Counted from the first letter of the stretch, positions 27,971-38,231 are shown. The stretch is DNA of 64,000 nt from Azospirillum fermentarium (GCF_025961205.1 NZ_JAOQNH010000001.1:2070001-2134000), one strand, 5' to 3'. The notes: generated by a model from the letters alone, not told the origin. Numbers and translations: made by a program.

Positions 27971-28315
27971 TTACAGAATCTCCAGCACCTGTTCCGGCGG
28001 ACGGCCCAGGCGGGCCTGGTCGCCCTTGACCACGATGGGCCGTTCGATCACCGACGGGTTGGCCGCCATGGCGGCGATGAGGTCGGAGTCGGGCAGGGTC
28101 TTGTCCACGCCGGCCTCCGCCGCCTCCTTGGAACGCAACAGCCTGGCGGGCGGGATGCCCAGCTTGGCCACCAGACCGGCCAGTTCGCCGGCGCTGGGCG
28201 GGGTCTTGAGATACTCCACCACCTGCGGTTCGATTCCCCGCTGGCGCAGAAGCTCCAGCGTCTCGCGCGATTTGGAGCAGCGCGGGTTATGATAGATGGT
28301 CACGGTGTCGGTCAT
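27971..28315 (-). CDS. arsC: Arsenate reductase (glutaredoxin-type)
   Basis: This 114-residue ArsC reduces arsenate to arsenite using glutathione and glutaredoxin. It has the catalytic motif YHNPRCSKSRETLELL with Cys13 and a basic Arg downstream, and the conserved NPSVIERPIVV stretch near the C-terminus. ATG 28315 is preceded by GAGG; an upstream in-frame ORF extension to 28447 is not supported by the family. There is no arsB/arsR next to it, so it may be a housekeeping member rather than part of an arsenic operon. Confidence 0.93.
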   Translation of the reverse strand: MTDTVTIYHNPRCSKSRETLELLRQRGIEPQVVEYLKTPPSAGELAGLVAKLGIPPARLLRSKEAAEAGVDKTLPDSDLIAAMAANPSVIERPIVVKGDQARLGRPPEQVLEIL

Positions 28316-28505
28316 GATGCCTCGCACAAGGATTCCGCCGCCCTTATACCAGAGGATGCGTGCGGCGGCAGTGCCCCCCGCGCGGCGGGGGCGGGGATGC
28401 CATGCAGCGTGCGAACGCATTTGCGAAACGCGAATCCGTGACAACACCCGGGCGAGGGGTTAACGTTGCGCCCTCGTCCCATCCCTTTGTTTCGGATGCC
28501 CGCCC

Positions 28506-29753
<1,248 letters not shown>

Positions 29754-29797
29754 GAGGCGGCTTGGCGCGGGGGAGCCGCCATCCCATATGGGGTGAC

Positions 29798-30538
29798 ATG
29801 AACCCGCGCTTTTTCCCGTATCGCACGAGCACGGCCGCCGTTCTGGCGGCCGTTGCCGTTTGGGCATCCCCCGCCGCCGCCCAGACCCCCGCCGCCCAGA
29901 CCCCCGCCGGCTGTCCGGTCCTGGCGGCGCAAGTGGTGCTGGAGCCGATGGAGGCCCCCTTGCGCACCGACACCGTGCGCTCGGCGGCGCAGTTGACGGC
30001 GATGCCGGGGCGCGCACCGTCGCCGCTGGGCCGGCAGGCCGGGCGGGCGCTGGGACTGACGGCGGCGGAATTCGCCGCCCGCTCGCGCTTTCAGATGGTG
30101 TTCCAGCAGCAGCCGGGCGGGCCGGTGTGCGGGGCGTTGAAGACGCTGACCATCAGCTTCGGCTATGCCCGCCGCACCGTCTACATCGCCCGCGAACTGC
30201 CGCCGCAAAGCTGCATCTATGGCGAGGTGATGGGTCACGAGATGGAGCACGTCGCCATCGACGACCGGGTGCTGGCCGAATTCCGCCCCCGGTTCCAGCA
30301 GCAGATGGAAGGGCTGGTGGAACAGCTTCGCCCCGTGCAGGGCCGCTCCGCCGATCAGGTGGCGCGCGCAATCCAGCGTTCGGTGGAATCGGTGATCAAC
30401 CGCAGCCTGGACGAATTCGGGCGTGAGCGCGACCGGCGTCAGGCCCGCCTGGACACGGTGGAGGAATACACCCGCGTCAGCCGGAGCTGCGGCGGGGAAT
30501 TGAACACGTATCTGCCGGTGCCCGGAGCGCGGCGGTAA
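29798..30538 (+). CDS. Exported protein with HExxH motif, function unknown
   Basis: This 246-residue protein has a signal peptide ending near AAAQT (29-30). The mature part is alpha/beta and contains HEMEH at 147-151 in the segment GEVMGHEMEHVAIDDRVL, a classical HExxH zinc-metalloprotease signature. It also has a conserved-looking Cys pattern (Cys39, Cys111, Cys139). No known protease family is recognised. It follows serA by 44 bp on the same strand and may be co-transcribed. A secreted or periplasmic zinc peptidase is an inference. Confidence 0.65.
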   Translation: MNPRFFPYRTSTAAVLAAVAVWASPAAAQTPAAQTPAGCPVLAAQVVLEPMEAPLRTDTVRSAAQLTAMPGRAPSPLGRQAGRALGLTAAEFAARSRFQMVFQQQPGGPVCGALKTLTISFGYARRTVYIARELPPQSCIYGEVMGHEMEHVAIDDRVLAEFRPRFQQQMEGLVEQLRPVQGRSADQVARAIQRSVESVINRSLDEFGRERDRRQARLDTVEEYTRVSRSCGGELNTYLPVPGARR

Positions 30539-30544
30539 GGCGGA

Positions 30545-30979
30545 TCACTCCGGCCAGAAATCCGCGGTCATGAACTGCGCGAACGGCCAAGGGCACGCAG
30601 CCGGGAAGGAGGTTTCCGGCAGGTCGGTTTCGGCGGCGGCCAGCAGCACCGCGTCGCCATAGGCGTCGTCGATGGCTTCACCGAGTTTGGCCTTGAGACT
30701 GGGGTTATCCTTCAGGTGACGTTCCAGATCACGCCGCTGGATCTTGATGGTGGCCGCCCACCTGGTCCCGCGCCGTTCCGGCTGATGCTGCCATTTCAGG
30801 AGATGCTGGAGCAGAACGGCGAGCCGGTTCACAAGTTCGCGTTTCTCGGTCCTGCCCATGCTCTCGATCTCTTCGGCGATGTGGGCGATATCGGCAGCGT
30901 CAAGCTTGCCGGCGCGCAGCAAGGCGGCTTGCTCGTTTGCCCAAGCGTAGAAATCGCGGTCGTACAAGCTGGTGCTCAT
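30545..30979 (-). CDS. DUF29 family protein
   Basis: This 144-residue DUF29 protein has the hallmark N-terminus LYDRDFYAWANEQAALLRAG, then IAEEIESMGRTEKRELVNRL and the central LLQHLLKWQHQPERR stretch. DUF29 proteins are common and multicopy in Rhodospirillales and cyanobacteria; their role is unknown, though some are encoded beside toxin or nuclease genes. ATG 30979 is used; the longer upstream frame has no support. A frameshifted coiled-coil gene lies 80 bp upstream on the same strand. Confidence 0.9.
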   Translation of the reverse strand: MSTSLYDRDFYAWANEQAALLRAGKLDAADIAHIAEEIESMGRTEKRELVNRLAVLLQHLLKWQHQPERRGTRWAATIKIQRRDLERHLKDNPSLKAKLGEAIDDAYGDAVLLAAAETDLPETSFPAACPWPFAQFMTADFWPE

Positions 30980-31059
30980 CGTTGAAATCTTCCCGATGCT
31001 TCGCTCATGACAGGAGCGTTCACCGTTCCAAGCCACGCTTTCCAGAAAGCGGGGCTGGC

Positions 31060-31304
31060 TTACAGCAGTTTGACCAGTCCCGCGATCAGTGCCGCTTGTC
31101 CGAACAGCATCGGCGCCAGCCATTTCAGCAGTTCGGTCTTAGCAGAGTCGATCTTTGATTCCAGGCGGATTTCAGCTTCCTTGATATCGGCCTTGGTGGC
31201 GAGTTCGGCGCTGCTCATCGCCTCCACAAGGGCTGATGCGGCGGAACGGGCTTGCTCCGGAGTAAAGCCGCCAGCTTCAGGGTATCGAACGGAACAGCAC
31301 TCAT
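31060..31304 (-). pseudogene. Frameshifted small coiled-coil membrane protein (DUF1640/CCDC90-like)
   Basis: An ATG at 31304 opens MSAVPFDTLKLA, the start of a common Rhodospirillales small-protein family. The expected continuation, GFTPEQARSAASALVEAM, lies in another frame, and so do SSAELATKADIKEAEIRL, a coiled coil, and a C-terminal TM helix ending LIAGLVKLL (stop 31060-31062). The frame break is at about 31268. An internal ATG at 31218 could still give a 52-residue peptide (coiled coil plus TM). It is either a pseudogene, a sequencing error or a shortened gene. Confidence 0.75.
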
Positions 31305-31397
31305 TCGACGTCCACGCTCCCGCACAGGGGATAACACATCCAATAAATTACTTTAAGCACCAGTTCGTTTCAATCAACACCCTTTGAGAGAGGGGAT

Positions 31398-31418
31398 GCA
31401 AGGGCCGCCGGCCCTTGC
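31398..31418 (-). terminator. Hairpin downstream of the VWA-like membrane gene
   Basis: GCAAGGGCC (31398-31406) and GGCCCTTGC (31410-31418) form a perfect 9-bp stem with a 3-nt loop, 28 bp past the stop of the last gene of the MoxR operon. No U-run is present, so the termination role is tentative. Confidence 0.55.
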
Positions 31419-31445
31419 CGGGGTGCCGGGGCAGCGTCCCGGCGT

Positions 31446-33533
31446 CTACTTCCCCTCTCTTCTCCACCCCGCGACCAACGCCAGCAGCGCCAGCGCCAGC
31501 ACGGCGGCCACCGGCAGCAATGGCACCTCGCTCACCCCCTTGACCACGTGATCCCCATTCGCCCGCAGCCCGATCCACCCCCGTCCGGCCTGGGTGGTGG
31601 CGTCGGGGCTGGTGCGGCGGACCTCGATGCCGCGGGTTTGGTCGGCGTCGGCGGCCCACAGGATGCCGCCGCGGGTGGCCTCGGCCACCGGCTTCATGGG
31701 GGCGTCGGTGGTGCGCACGTCGGCCAGTTCCGGCGGGTTGACCGCACCCACCACCGCCAGCGCCGTGCGTTCGCCGTCGGTCACGCGGTAGATGCCGGGT
31801 TCGGCGGCGGTGACGGTGGCCGAGGACACGCCGTTGCGCGGCTCGCTCATGGACAGGGCCGCGGTGGTGTCGGACGGGGTGGTCATGGTGACGCTGCGCG
31901 GGTCGGGGACCAGGGACCGGCGTTCCACCGTGATGCGGTTGCCGTCCACGCGGGCGCGCAGGTCATTTTCCTCCAGCTCCGGTTCCTTCATCAGCCAATG
32001 GGCCAGCCGGCGCAGCAGCTCGGCTTGCGGCCCGCCGCCCTCGAACCCGCGGCTCCACAGCCAGATCTGGTCGGAGGTCAACTGGGCGATGCGCCCTTCG
32101 CCCACCCGGTTCAGGATGAGGAGCGGGCGGTTGTCGGCCCCGGCCATCACCACCGATCCGTCGCCGGCCAGCACCTCCACCTGATGGAACCAGCGGCCCC
32201 AGGTGGGTTCGCCGTCCTCGCGGTCGCCGGGCAGGCCGGCGGTCACCGGGTGGCGGCGGCCAAGCCCGGTCACCGTGGGGCGGAAGGGGCGGTCGATCAC
32301 TTCCCCCGTGGGGTCGGCGGGCAGCACCTGGCCCAGCGGCGTTCGGCGCAGCGACAGCGGGCCGGCGTAGCCGTCGCCCGACATCTCCATCAGTGCACCG
32401 CCCTTCTGCACGTACTCGGCGATGTTCTCCAGATAGATTTGCGGCAGTACCCCGCGGCGGCGGTAGCGGTCGAAGACGATCAGGTCGAATTCGCTCAGCT
32501 TCACCTCGAACAGTTCGCGGATGGGGAAGGCGATGAGCGACAGTTCGCGGATCGGCGTGCCGTCCTGCTTTTCCGGCGGGCGCAGGATGGTGAAATGCAC
32601 CAGATCCACCGCCGGATCGGCCTTCAGCAGGTTGCGCCACGTGCGCTCGCCCGCGTGCGGCTCCCCCGACACCAGCAGCACGCGCAGCCGGTCGCGCACG
32701 CCGTTCACCACCACCGCGGCGCGGTTGTTGGCCAGCGTCAGTTCGCGCCCCGCCGGCTCCACCGCCATTTCCAGCACGTTCTGGCCGCCGTGGGAGACGG
32801 TCATGTCGAGGCGCACGTCCTGTCCCACCGGCACCGGCAGCGTGCGGGGCGCCCCGCCGTCCTGGCGCAGGGTGACGGTGGCGGTGGGGGTCTGGCGGCC
32901 CGGCATGTCGTCCACCCGGATCACCACCTCCACCGGCTTGCCGACGATGCCGTAAGCCGGGGCCTGGACGATGGCGAGCCGACGGTCCCCCTCGTCCCGG
33001 TTGCCGGTCAGGATGGTGTGGATGGGGCCGATGCCGGCCAGACGCCCGGCGGGGTTGGCCGGCACGTCGTGGATCTGCCCGTCGGTGATGAACACCGCCC
33101 CGGCCATGCGCCGCCGCGGCACGTCGGCCATGGCGCGGGTCAGGGCGTCGAACAGGCGGGTTTCGTTGATGGCGCCGGCGTTCCCCTCCGCCGTGCGCAC
33201 CACGCGCAGGTCGAGGTCGGGGAAGGTCTTCAGCGTGTCCGTCAGGCCGGCCAGCGCCTGCTCGGTGCGTTCCTTGCGTCCGGCGATGTTCTGGCTGGGG
33301 GATTCGTCCACGACGATCACCGCCATGTCGCGGATCGGCTCGCGTTCCTCGTGCAGCAGCGAGGGGTTGAGCAGGGCCACGGCCAGCACCGCCACCGCCA
33401 GGGCGCGCAACGTGATGCCGCGTGCGCGCCGCACCACGCCCAGCAGCAGCACCAGCAGGGCCAGCGCGAACAGCGGCGTCAGCACCGCCCACGGCAGCAG
33501 CGGGTTGAGCGCGATGGTGGTGCCGTCGATCAC
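31446..33533 (-). CDS. Large membrane protein with VWA-like/glutamine amidotransferase-like regions
   Basis: This 695-residue protein has two N-terminal TM helices (to about 60), a VWA-like periplasmic region beginning VIVVDESPSQN (a degenerate MIDAS, DxSxS) with FITDGQIHD, and a middle Ig-like part. A DUF1355/class I glutamine amidotransferase-like region with YVQKGGALMEMSGDGY follows, and a C-terminal TM helix (VAAVLALALLALVAGW). It is the last gene of a moxR operon and starts with a GTG that overlaps the previous stop (GTGA). A role in envelope maintenance is inferred from the operon; the substrate is unknown. Confidence 0.75.
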   Translation of the reverse strand: MIDGTTIALNPLLPWAVLTPLFALALLVLLLGVVRRARGITLRALAVAVLAVALLNPSLLHEEREPIRDMAVIVVDESPSQNIAGRKERTEQALAGLTDTLKTFPDLDLRVVRTAEGNAGAINETRLFDALTRAMADVPRRRMAGAVFITDGQIHDVPANPAGRLAGIGPIHTILTGNRDEGDRRLAIVQAPAYGIVGKPVEVVIRVDDMPGRQTPTATVTLRQDGGAPRTLPVPVGQDVRLDMTVSHGGQNVLEMAVEPAGRELTLANNRAAVVVNGVRDRLRVLLVSGEPHAGERTWRNLLKADPAVDLVHFTILRPPEKQDGTPIRELSLIAFPIRELFEVKLSEFDLIVFDRYRRRGVLPQIYLENIAEYVQKGGALMEMSGDGYAGPLSLRRTPLGQVLPADPTGEVIDRPFRPTVTGLGRRHPVTAGLPGDREDGEPTWGRWFHQVEVLAGDGSVVMAGADNRPLLILNRVGEGRIAQLTSDQIWLWSRGFEGGGPQAELLRRLAHWLMKEPELEENDLRARVDGNRITVERRSLVPDPRSVTMTTPSDTTAALSMSEPRNGVSSATVTAAEPGIYRVTDGERTALAVVGAVNPPELADVRTTDAPMKPVAEATRGGILWAADADQTRGIEVRRTSPDATTQAGRGWIGLRANGDHVVKGVSEVPLLPVAAVLALALLALVAGWRREGK

Positions 33534-36259
33534 TGGCCGAGCCTTTCCAGAATGGCGGGCACATGCACCTGATCGGCCTTGTAGTTGCCGGTCAGGGCGT
33601 ACATCACAACATTGATGCCGAAGCGGAAGGCCAGCTCACGCTGACGCTCGCCCCCCGGAACCACGGCGTAGCGGGCGGCCCCGGTGCGCGGGTCCACCGC
33701 CCAGGCGGCGGCCCAGTCGTGGGCGCCGATGACCACCGGCGACACCCCGTCGTTGACCGACCCGCTCTCCCGCGCCTCGATCCACACCGGGGCGCCGGTG
33801 TAGCGGCCGGGGAAATCCTGCATCAGGTAGAAGGATTTGGTCAGCACGTGGTCGGGCGGCACCGGCCCCAGCGGCGGGATGTCCAGCCCCTGCGTCAGCC
33901 CCTGCAGCGCCAGCGTTCCGGCCCCGGCCCCCGGCGCCAGCGCGGTGTTCTGGTCGCGGGTGTCGATCAGCAACACGCCGCCGTTGCGCATGTAGCGGTT
34001 CAGCCGTTCCTTGGCGGTGTCGGACAGGGGGGCCTGCGACGGCGTGACCGGCCAATAGAGCAAGGGGTAAAAGGCCATCTCGTCCCGTTCGGGATCGACG
34101 GCCATCACGCCCTGAGCCTCCACCGCCGTGCGGCGGCCCAGCATGTCCACCAGCCCCTCCAGCCCGGCGCGGGAGGTCTCGTCCACCGCCCGGTCGCCGG
34201 TGACCAGATAGGCCAGATAGGTTTCCGCCGTGACCTTCACCGCCTGGGCGTCGTCGGCGCGGGCCGGGCCGGCGTCCCACCCGGCCAGCACCGCCAGCGC
34301 CACCACCGCGGCGGCGGCCCGGCGGAACCGCAGCAGCCCGCGCAGCGCCAGCGCGATCAGCAGGTCCAGCAACAGCAGCCCCAGCGCGCCGGCCAGCAGC
34401 ACCGGCTTCAAATTGACCTCGCCCCGCGGGCCATAGCCGGTGCGGGCGACGCCGGGGGGCAGGGCGGGGAAGGGGGCGACCGTGGTCACCAGGGTGGAGA
34501 GGTTGAGCGCGCGCCGCGCGTCCTCGGTGCCGTAGAAGCCGGGGGGATGGCGGGGGCCGATGGCGGCGGGGCCGAACTCGGCGGACGGCAGCGGCAGGGC
34601 GGTGGCCGGCGGCGGCGCCAGCCGCCCGCGCCCGTCCAACAGGTCGAGCGGATCGAGCGTGCCGGCTCCCTCCGCCCCCGCCACGCCGCCGGACAGGGCG
34701 GCCAGCCGCCGCAGCATGTCCACGAACAGGCCGGACAGGGGCAGGTTGGACCAGTCCGGGGCGGCGGTGGTGTGGACCAGAACGATCCAGCCGTCGCCGC
34801 GCTTTTCCGCCGTCACCAGCGGCGTGCCGTCGGCCAGCCGCGCCCAGGTGCGGTCGGCCAGATCGGGGGAGGGTTCGGCCAGAACCTGCCGCTGCACCGT
34901 CACGTCGGCGGGCACGGTCAGGCCGCGGAACGGGCTTTTCTCGTCGAAGGGCTGGAGCCGCGCCGGCTCCGACCACGACAGCGCCCCGCCCAGACTGCGG
35001 TCGCCGGCGCGCAGCCGCACCGGCACCAGCCCGTCGGACTCATCCGCCGTGTGGCCGGCCAGCCGCGGCCCGGCAAAGCGCAGCAGCACCCCGCCCTTCT
35101 TCACCCATTCCCCGGTCACGCGCACCTCGTCGCCGGTCAGGGTGCCGACGTCGGACAGGATCAGCACCGCCAGATCCCGCTGCAGCAGGTCGGCGATGGC
35201 GCCGCGGCGCACCTCGTTGTACGGCTCCAACGCACGGTTCAGGTAATGCAGGTCGGACAGCAGCGGCTGGGACCGCCCCTCGCCGCGGCCCGACACCAGC
35301 CCCACCGGGCGGCGGCGCCAGCGTTCGTCCAGCAGCACGGCGGCGGCGGCGGTGGTGTCGCCCTCCACCCGCAGGGACGCGGCCTCGTTGCGCAGTTCGG
35401 CGGGAACCTCCAGCCGCACGGTGCGGGCGGTCTCGCCGGGCTGGAACGGCACCGGCTCGCGCGTCAGCAGCCGCCCGTCGGCGGCGCTCAGGCGCACGGT
35501 GACCGGATCGGGGCGGGAGGCGTCGGCGCGCACCACCCGCGCCACCAGCGCCGATCCTTCCACCGCCGGGGGCAGCAGCACATGGGCCGGGCGGCTGGTG
35601 CCGTCCTCCCGCACCTCGACCGATCCCAGCCGCTGCAGGGCGGCGGCCAGCGGTGATGCGGCGCCGTCGCCCAGCCCATCGGCCAGCCACACGGAATGGG
35701 CGGTGCCGGTGACGGACAGTTTCCGCACCGCCTCCACCGCCGCGGCGCGGTCGGTGGGCCAGGGCTGCGGCTCCAGCCCCTGGACGGCGCGGCGGGCCTC
35801 CACCGGCGGCAGGGGGGCGGAGGCGGCCACCGGGCCGTTGCCCGGCGGGCGGGCGGTGGGCAGCAGGATGACCGCCCGTTCGGCCCGTTCCGCCAGCTTC
35901 AGCGCCTCGTCCATTGCCTGCTGCCGTGCCCCCCAGTCGCGGCCTGCGGCCCAGCCGTTGTCCACCACCAGAATGAGCGGCCCGCGGCCCGGCAAGGCCG
36001 TCTGCGGGTTCAGCAGCGGCCCCGAGAGCGCCAGGATGATCAGCGCCGCGATGACCAGCCGCAGCAGCAGCAGCCACCACGGCGTGCGGGCCGGCGTCTC
36101 CTCCCGCGCGATCAGCCCCTGAAGCAAGCGGATGGCGGGGAAGCGTTCCCGCCGCGGGGCCGGCGGGGTGACGCGCAGCAGCCACCACACCACCGGCAGA
36201 ACCACCAGTGCGGCCAGAACCCACGGTGCGGCGAACGCGATGGCGCCAAAGCCCGGCAT
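33530..36259 (-). CDS. BatA-domain / DUF4159 membrane protein
   Basis: This 909-residue membrane protein begins with the BatA/aerotolerance N-terminal domain (two TM helices, PWVLAALVVLPVVWWLLRV, and a RRERFPAIRLLQGL stretch). A VWA-like part with LILVVDNGWAAGRDWG follows, then a long extracytoplasmic region and a further TM helix. It ends in a DUF4159 domain (about 700-905) with YPLLYWPVTPSQAPLS and GGVLLIDTRDQNTA. It lies between DUF58 and the amidotransferase-like gene; all overlap or nearly touch. Bacteroides BatA relatives affect aerotolerance. Start is ATG 36259. Confidence 0.82.
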   Translation of the reverse strand: MPGFGAIAFAAPWVLAALVVLPVVWWLLRVTPPAPRRERFPAIRLLQGLIAREETPARTPWWLLLLRLVIAALIILALSGPLLNPQTALPGRGPLILVVDNGWAAGRDWGARQQAMDEALKLAERAERAVILLPTARPPGNGPVAASAPLPPVEARRAVQGLEPQPWPTDRAAAVEAVRKLSVTGTAHSVWLADGLGDGAASPLAAALQRLGSVEVREDGTSRPAHVLLPPAVEGSALVARVVRADASRPDPVTVRLSAADGRLLTREPVPFQPGETARTVRLEVPAELRNEAASLRVEGDTTAAAAVLLDERWRRRPVGLVSGRGEGRSQPLLSDLHYLNRALEPYNEVRRGAIADLLQRDLAVLILSDVGTLTGDEVRVTGEWVKKGGVLLRFAGPRLAGHTADESDGLVPVRLRAGDRSLGGALSWSEPARLQPFDEKSPFRGLTVPADVTVQRQVLAEPSPDLADRTWARLADGTPLVTAEKRGDGWIVLVHTTAAPDWSNLPLSGLFVDMLRRLAALSGGVAGAEGAGTLDPLDLLDGRGRLAPPPATALPLPSAEFGPAAIGPRHPPGFYGTEDARRALNLSTLVTTVAPFPALPPGVARTGYGPRGEVNLKPVLLAGALGLLLLDLLIALALRGLLRFRRAAAAVVALAVLAGWDAGPARADDAQAVKVTAETYLAYLVTGDRAVDETSRAGLEGLVDMLGRRTAVEAQGVMAVDPERDEMAFYPLLYWPVTPSQAPLSDTAKERLNRYMRNGGVLLIDTRDQNTALAPGAGAGTLALQGLTQGLDIPPLGPVPPDHVLTKSFYLMQDFPGRYTGAPVWIEARESGSVNDGVSPVVIGAHDWAAAWAVDPRTGAARYAVVPGGERQRELAFRFGINVVMYALTGNYKADQVHVPAILERLGQ

Positions 36260-36264
36260 GTCCC

Positions 36265-37185
36265 TTACACCTTTTCCTGCGCCAGCGCGCCCCATAGACC
36301 CAGCAGCGCCGTTTGCGGCGGCCGGTCGGTGGTGTGGACGGCAAAGCTCCACCCCGCCGCCCGCGCCAGCGCCGCCAGCCCATCCCGATGCGCGCTCAGC
36401 CGCTCGCGGTAGGCGCCGCGCACCGCCTCCACGCGGGGGACCAGCAGGCGCCCTTCGCCCTCCAGCCCCTGGAACAGCACCCGCCCGCCAAACGGCAGCG
36501 TCTCCTCCGCCGGGTCCAGCACCTGGAGCAGATGGCCGCGCACCCCCCCCGCCGACAGGGCCGACACCGTGGCGTGGATCTCCGGCAGCGGCGACAGCAG
36601 GTCGCCGACCACCACCGCCTGCCCATGGCGGGGCAGGGGTTCGGCGGCGGGCAGGGCCGCGCCGTCACCCTCCTTGTTCATCGGGCTCTGGTTCATCGGG
36701 CTCTGGTTCATCAAGCTCAGGGCCATGCGTTCCAGCACCGTGCGGCTGTGGTCGGGGCGCTGGCCGCCGTTCAGCAGCGCCACCCGCTCGCCGCCGCGCA
36801 CCAGCAGCACGGCCAGCGCCAGCAGCAGCACCTCCGCCCGTTCCCGCTTCAAGGGCAGGGCGGGGGCGGAGCGGTAGTCCATCGACGGCGACCGGTCGCG
36901 CCACAGCCACACGCTCTGCGCCGCCTCCCACTCGTTCTCGCGGACATAGACGGGCACGGTCTTGGCCGACTGGCGCCAGTCGATCATCGACGGGGCGTCG
37001 CCCGGCTGGTAGCGGCGGAACTGCCAGAAGGTCTCGCCCAGCCCGACGCGGCGGCGTCCATGCACCCCCTGGGCCACCGTCGCGGCCACCCGCTCGGCGG
37101 CCACCAGCAGCGGCGGCAGGCGGGAGGCGAGATCCTCCGCCCGGTTGCGGGCCTGTAGGGCGGCGGCGGTGGTGCGGTTGGGCAT
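36265..37185 (-). CDS. DUF58 domain protein
   Basis: This 306-residue DUF58 protein is the usual partner of MoxR ATPases. The motif is GRRRVGLGETFWQFRRYQPGD with the downstream MIDWRQSAKT and VYVRENEWEAAQSVWL segments, then a VWA-like DRSPSMDY. It is predicted to be cytoplasmic and to act as an adaptor between the ATPase and membrane VWA proteins. An in-frame 15-bp repeat encodes NQSPM units near the middle. It starts 35 bp after moxR ends and ends 5 bp before the BatA-like gene. Confidence 0.9.
   Translation of the reverse strand: MPNRTTAAALQARNRAEDLASRLPPLLVAAERVAATVAQGVHGRRRVGLGETFWQFRRYQPGDAPSMIDWRQSAKTVPVYVRENEWEAAQSVWLWRDRSPSMDYRSAPALPLKRERAEVLLLALAVLLVRGGERVALLNGGQRPDHSRTVLERMALSLMNQSPMNQSPMNKEGDGAALPAAEPLPRHGQAVVVGDLLSPLPEIHATVSALSAGGVRGHLLQVLDPAEETLPFGGRVLFQGLEGEGRLLVPRVEAVRGAYRERLSAHRDGLAALARAAGWSFAVHTTDRPPQTALLGLWGALAQEKV
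36676..36720 (-). repeat. In-frame 15-bp tandem repeat within the DUF58 gene
   Basis: GTTCATCGGGCTCTG occurs at 36676-36690 and 36691-36705 and, with three changes, at 36706-36720. Each unit encodes five residues (NQSPM-type), so copy-number change would keep the frame. Confidence 0.85.
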
Positions 37186-37220
37186 CGGCGCGGGGCGGCT
37201 TATGAGGAAAAAGGGTCGGG

Positions 37221-38231
37221 TCAGCGCAGCGGCGCGCACAGGCGCTCGATCAGCCCGTCCAGGGTCAGCCCGTCGGCCCGCGCGGCGAAGTTCAGCGCCA
37301 TGCGGTGACGCAGCACCGGGGCGGCCAGGGCCAGCACATCGTCCAGCGACGGCGACAGCCGCCCGTCCAGCACGGCGCGCGCGCGGGCGGCCAGCATCAG
37401 CGCCTGGCTGGCGCGCGGCCCCGGCCCCCAGGCCACGTTGGCCCGCACCTCGGGCAGCGACGTGGTTTCGGGCCGGCTGTTGCGCACCAGATCGAGGATG
37501 CCATCCACCACCCCGTCGCCCACCGGCACCCGGCGCACCAGCCGCTGGGCGTCCAGCAGGTCGGCGGCGGTCAGCACGGCCACGGGCCGCTCCTCCTCCG
37601 CCCCGGTGGTGGCGATCATCATGCGCCGTTCGGCATCGCGGCCGGGGTAGCCCACATCCACCTGCAGCAGGAAACGGTCGAGCTGCGCCTCGGGCAGGGG
37701 ATAGGTTCCCTCCTGCTCCAGCGGGTTCTGGGTGGCCAGCACGTGGAAGGGCTCGGGCAGGGGATGGTACTGCCCCGCCACCGACACCCGCCGTTCCTGC
37801 ATGGCCTGGAGCAGCGCCGACTGGGTGCGCGGACTGGCGCGGTTGATTTCGTCGGCCATCAGAAGCTGGGAGAACACCGGGCCGGGGATGAAGCGGAAGG
37901 AGCGGCGGTGATGCTCGTCCTCCTCCAGCACCTCCGAGCCCAGGATGTCGGCGGGCATCAGGTCGGGGGTGCACTGGATGCGCTTTTCGTTCAGGCCGAG
38001 GATGATGCCCAGCGTTTCCACCAGCCGCGTCTTGGCCAGCCCCGGCACGCCGATCAGCAGCACATGCCCGCCGGCCAGCAGCGTCACCAGCGTCTGGTCG
38101 ATCACATCGTCCTGGCCGAAGATGATGCGCCCGATCCGTTCGCGGACCAGGGCCATCTTGTCCCCCAGCCCTTCGATGGCGGCTGCAAGCTGCTGGGGGG
38201 AATCGTCGGTGCGGGTGGCGGAGATGGTCAA
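37221..38231 (-). CDS. MoxR-family AAA+ ATPase
   Basis: This 336-residue MoxR ATPase is the head of the four-gene operon. Walker A is GVPGLAKT, with Ala in place of the usual Gly before the Lys, as is normal in MoxR. Walker B is LMADEINRASP; sensor 1 is VLATQNPLEQEGTYPLPEAQLDRF, split here only by convention. The start is a TTG at 38231 behind a GGGGG run, which fits the family length; an ATG at 38156 would also be in frame. It probably energises assembly or activity of the DUF58 and membrane VWA partners. Confidence 0.92.
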   Translation of the reverse strand: MTISATRTDDSPQQLAAAIEGLGDKMALVRERIGRIIFGQDDVIDQTLVTLLAGGHVLLIGVPGLAKTRLVETLGIILGLNEKRIQCTPDLMPADILGSEVLEEDEHHRRSFRFIPGPVFSQLLMADEINRASPRTQSALLQAMQERRVSVAGQYHPLPEPFHVLATQNPLEQEGTYPLPEAQLDRFLLQVDVGYPGRDAERRMMIATTGAEEERPVAVLTAADLLDAQRLVRRVPVGDGVVDGILDLVRNSRPETTSLPEVRANVAWGPGPRASQALMLAARARAVLDGRLSPSLDDVLALAAPVLRHRMALNFAARADGLTLDGLIERLCAPLR

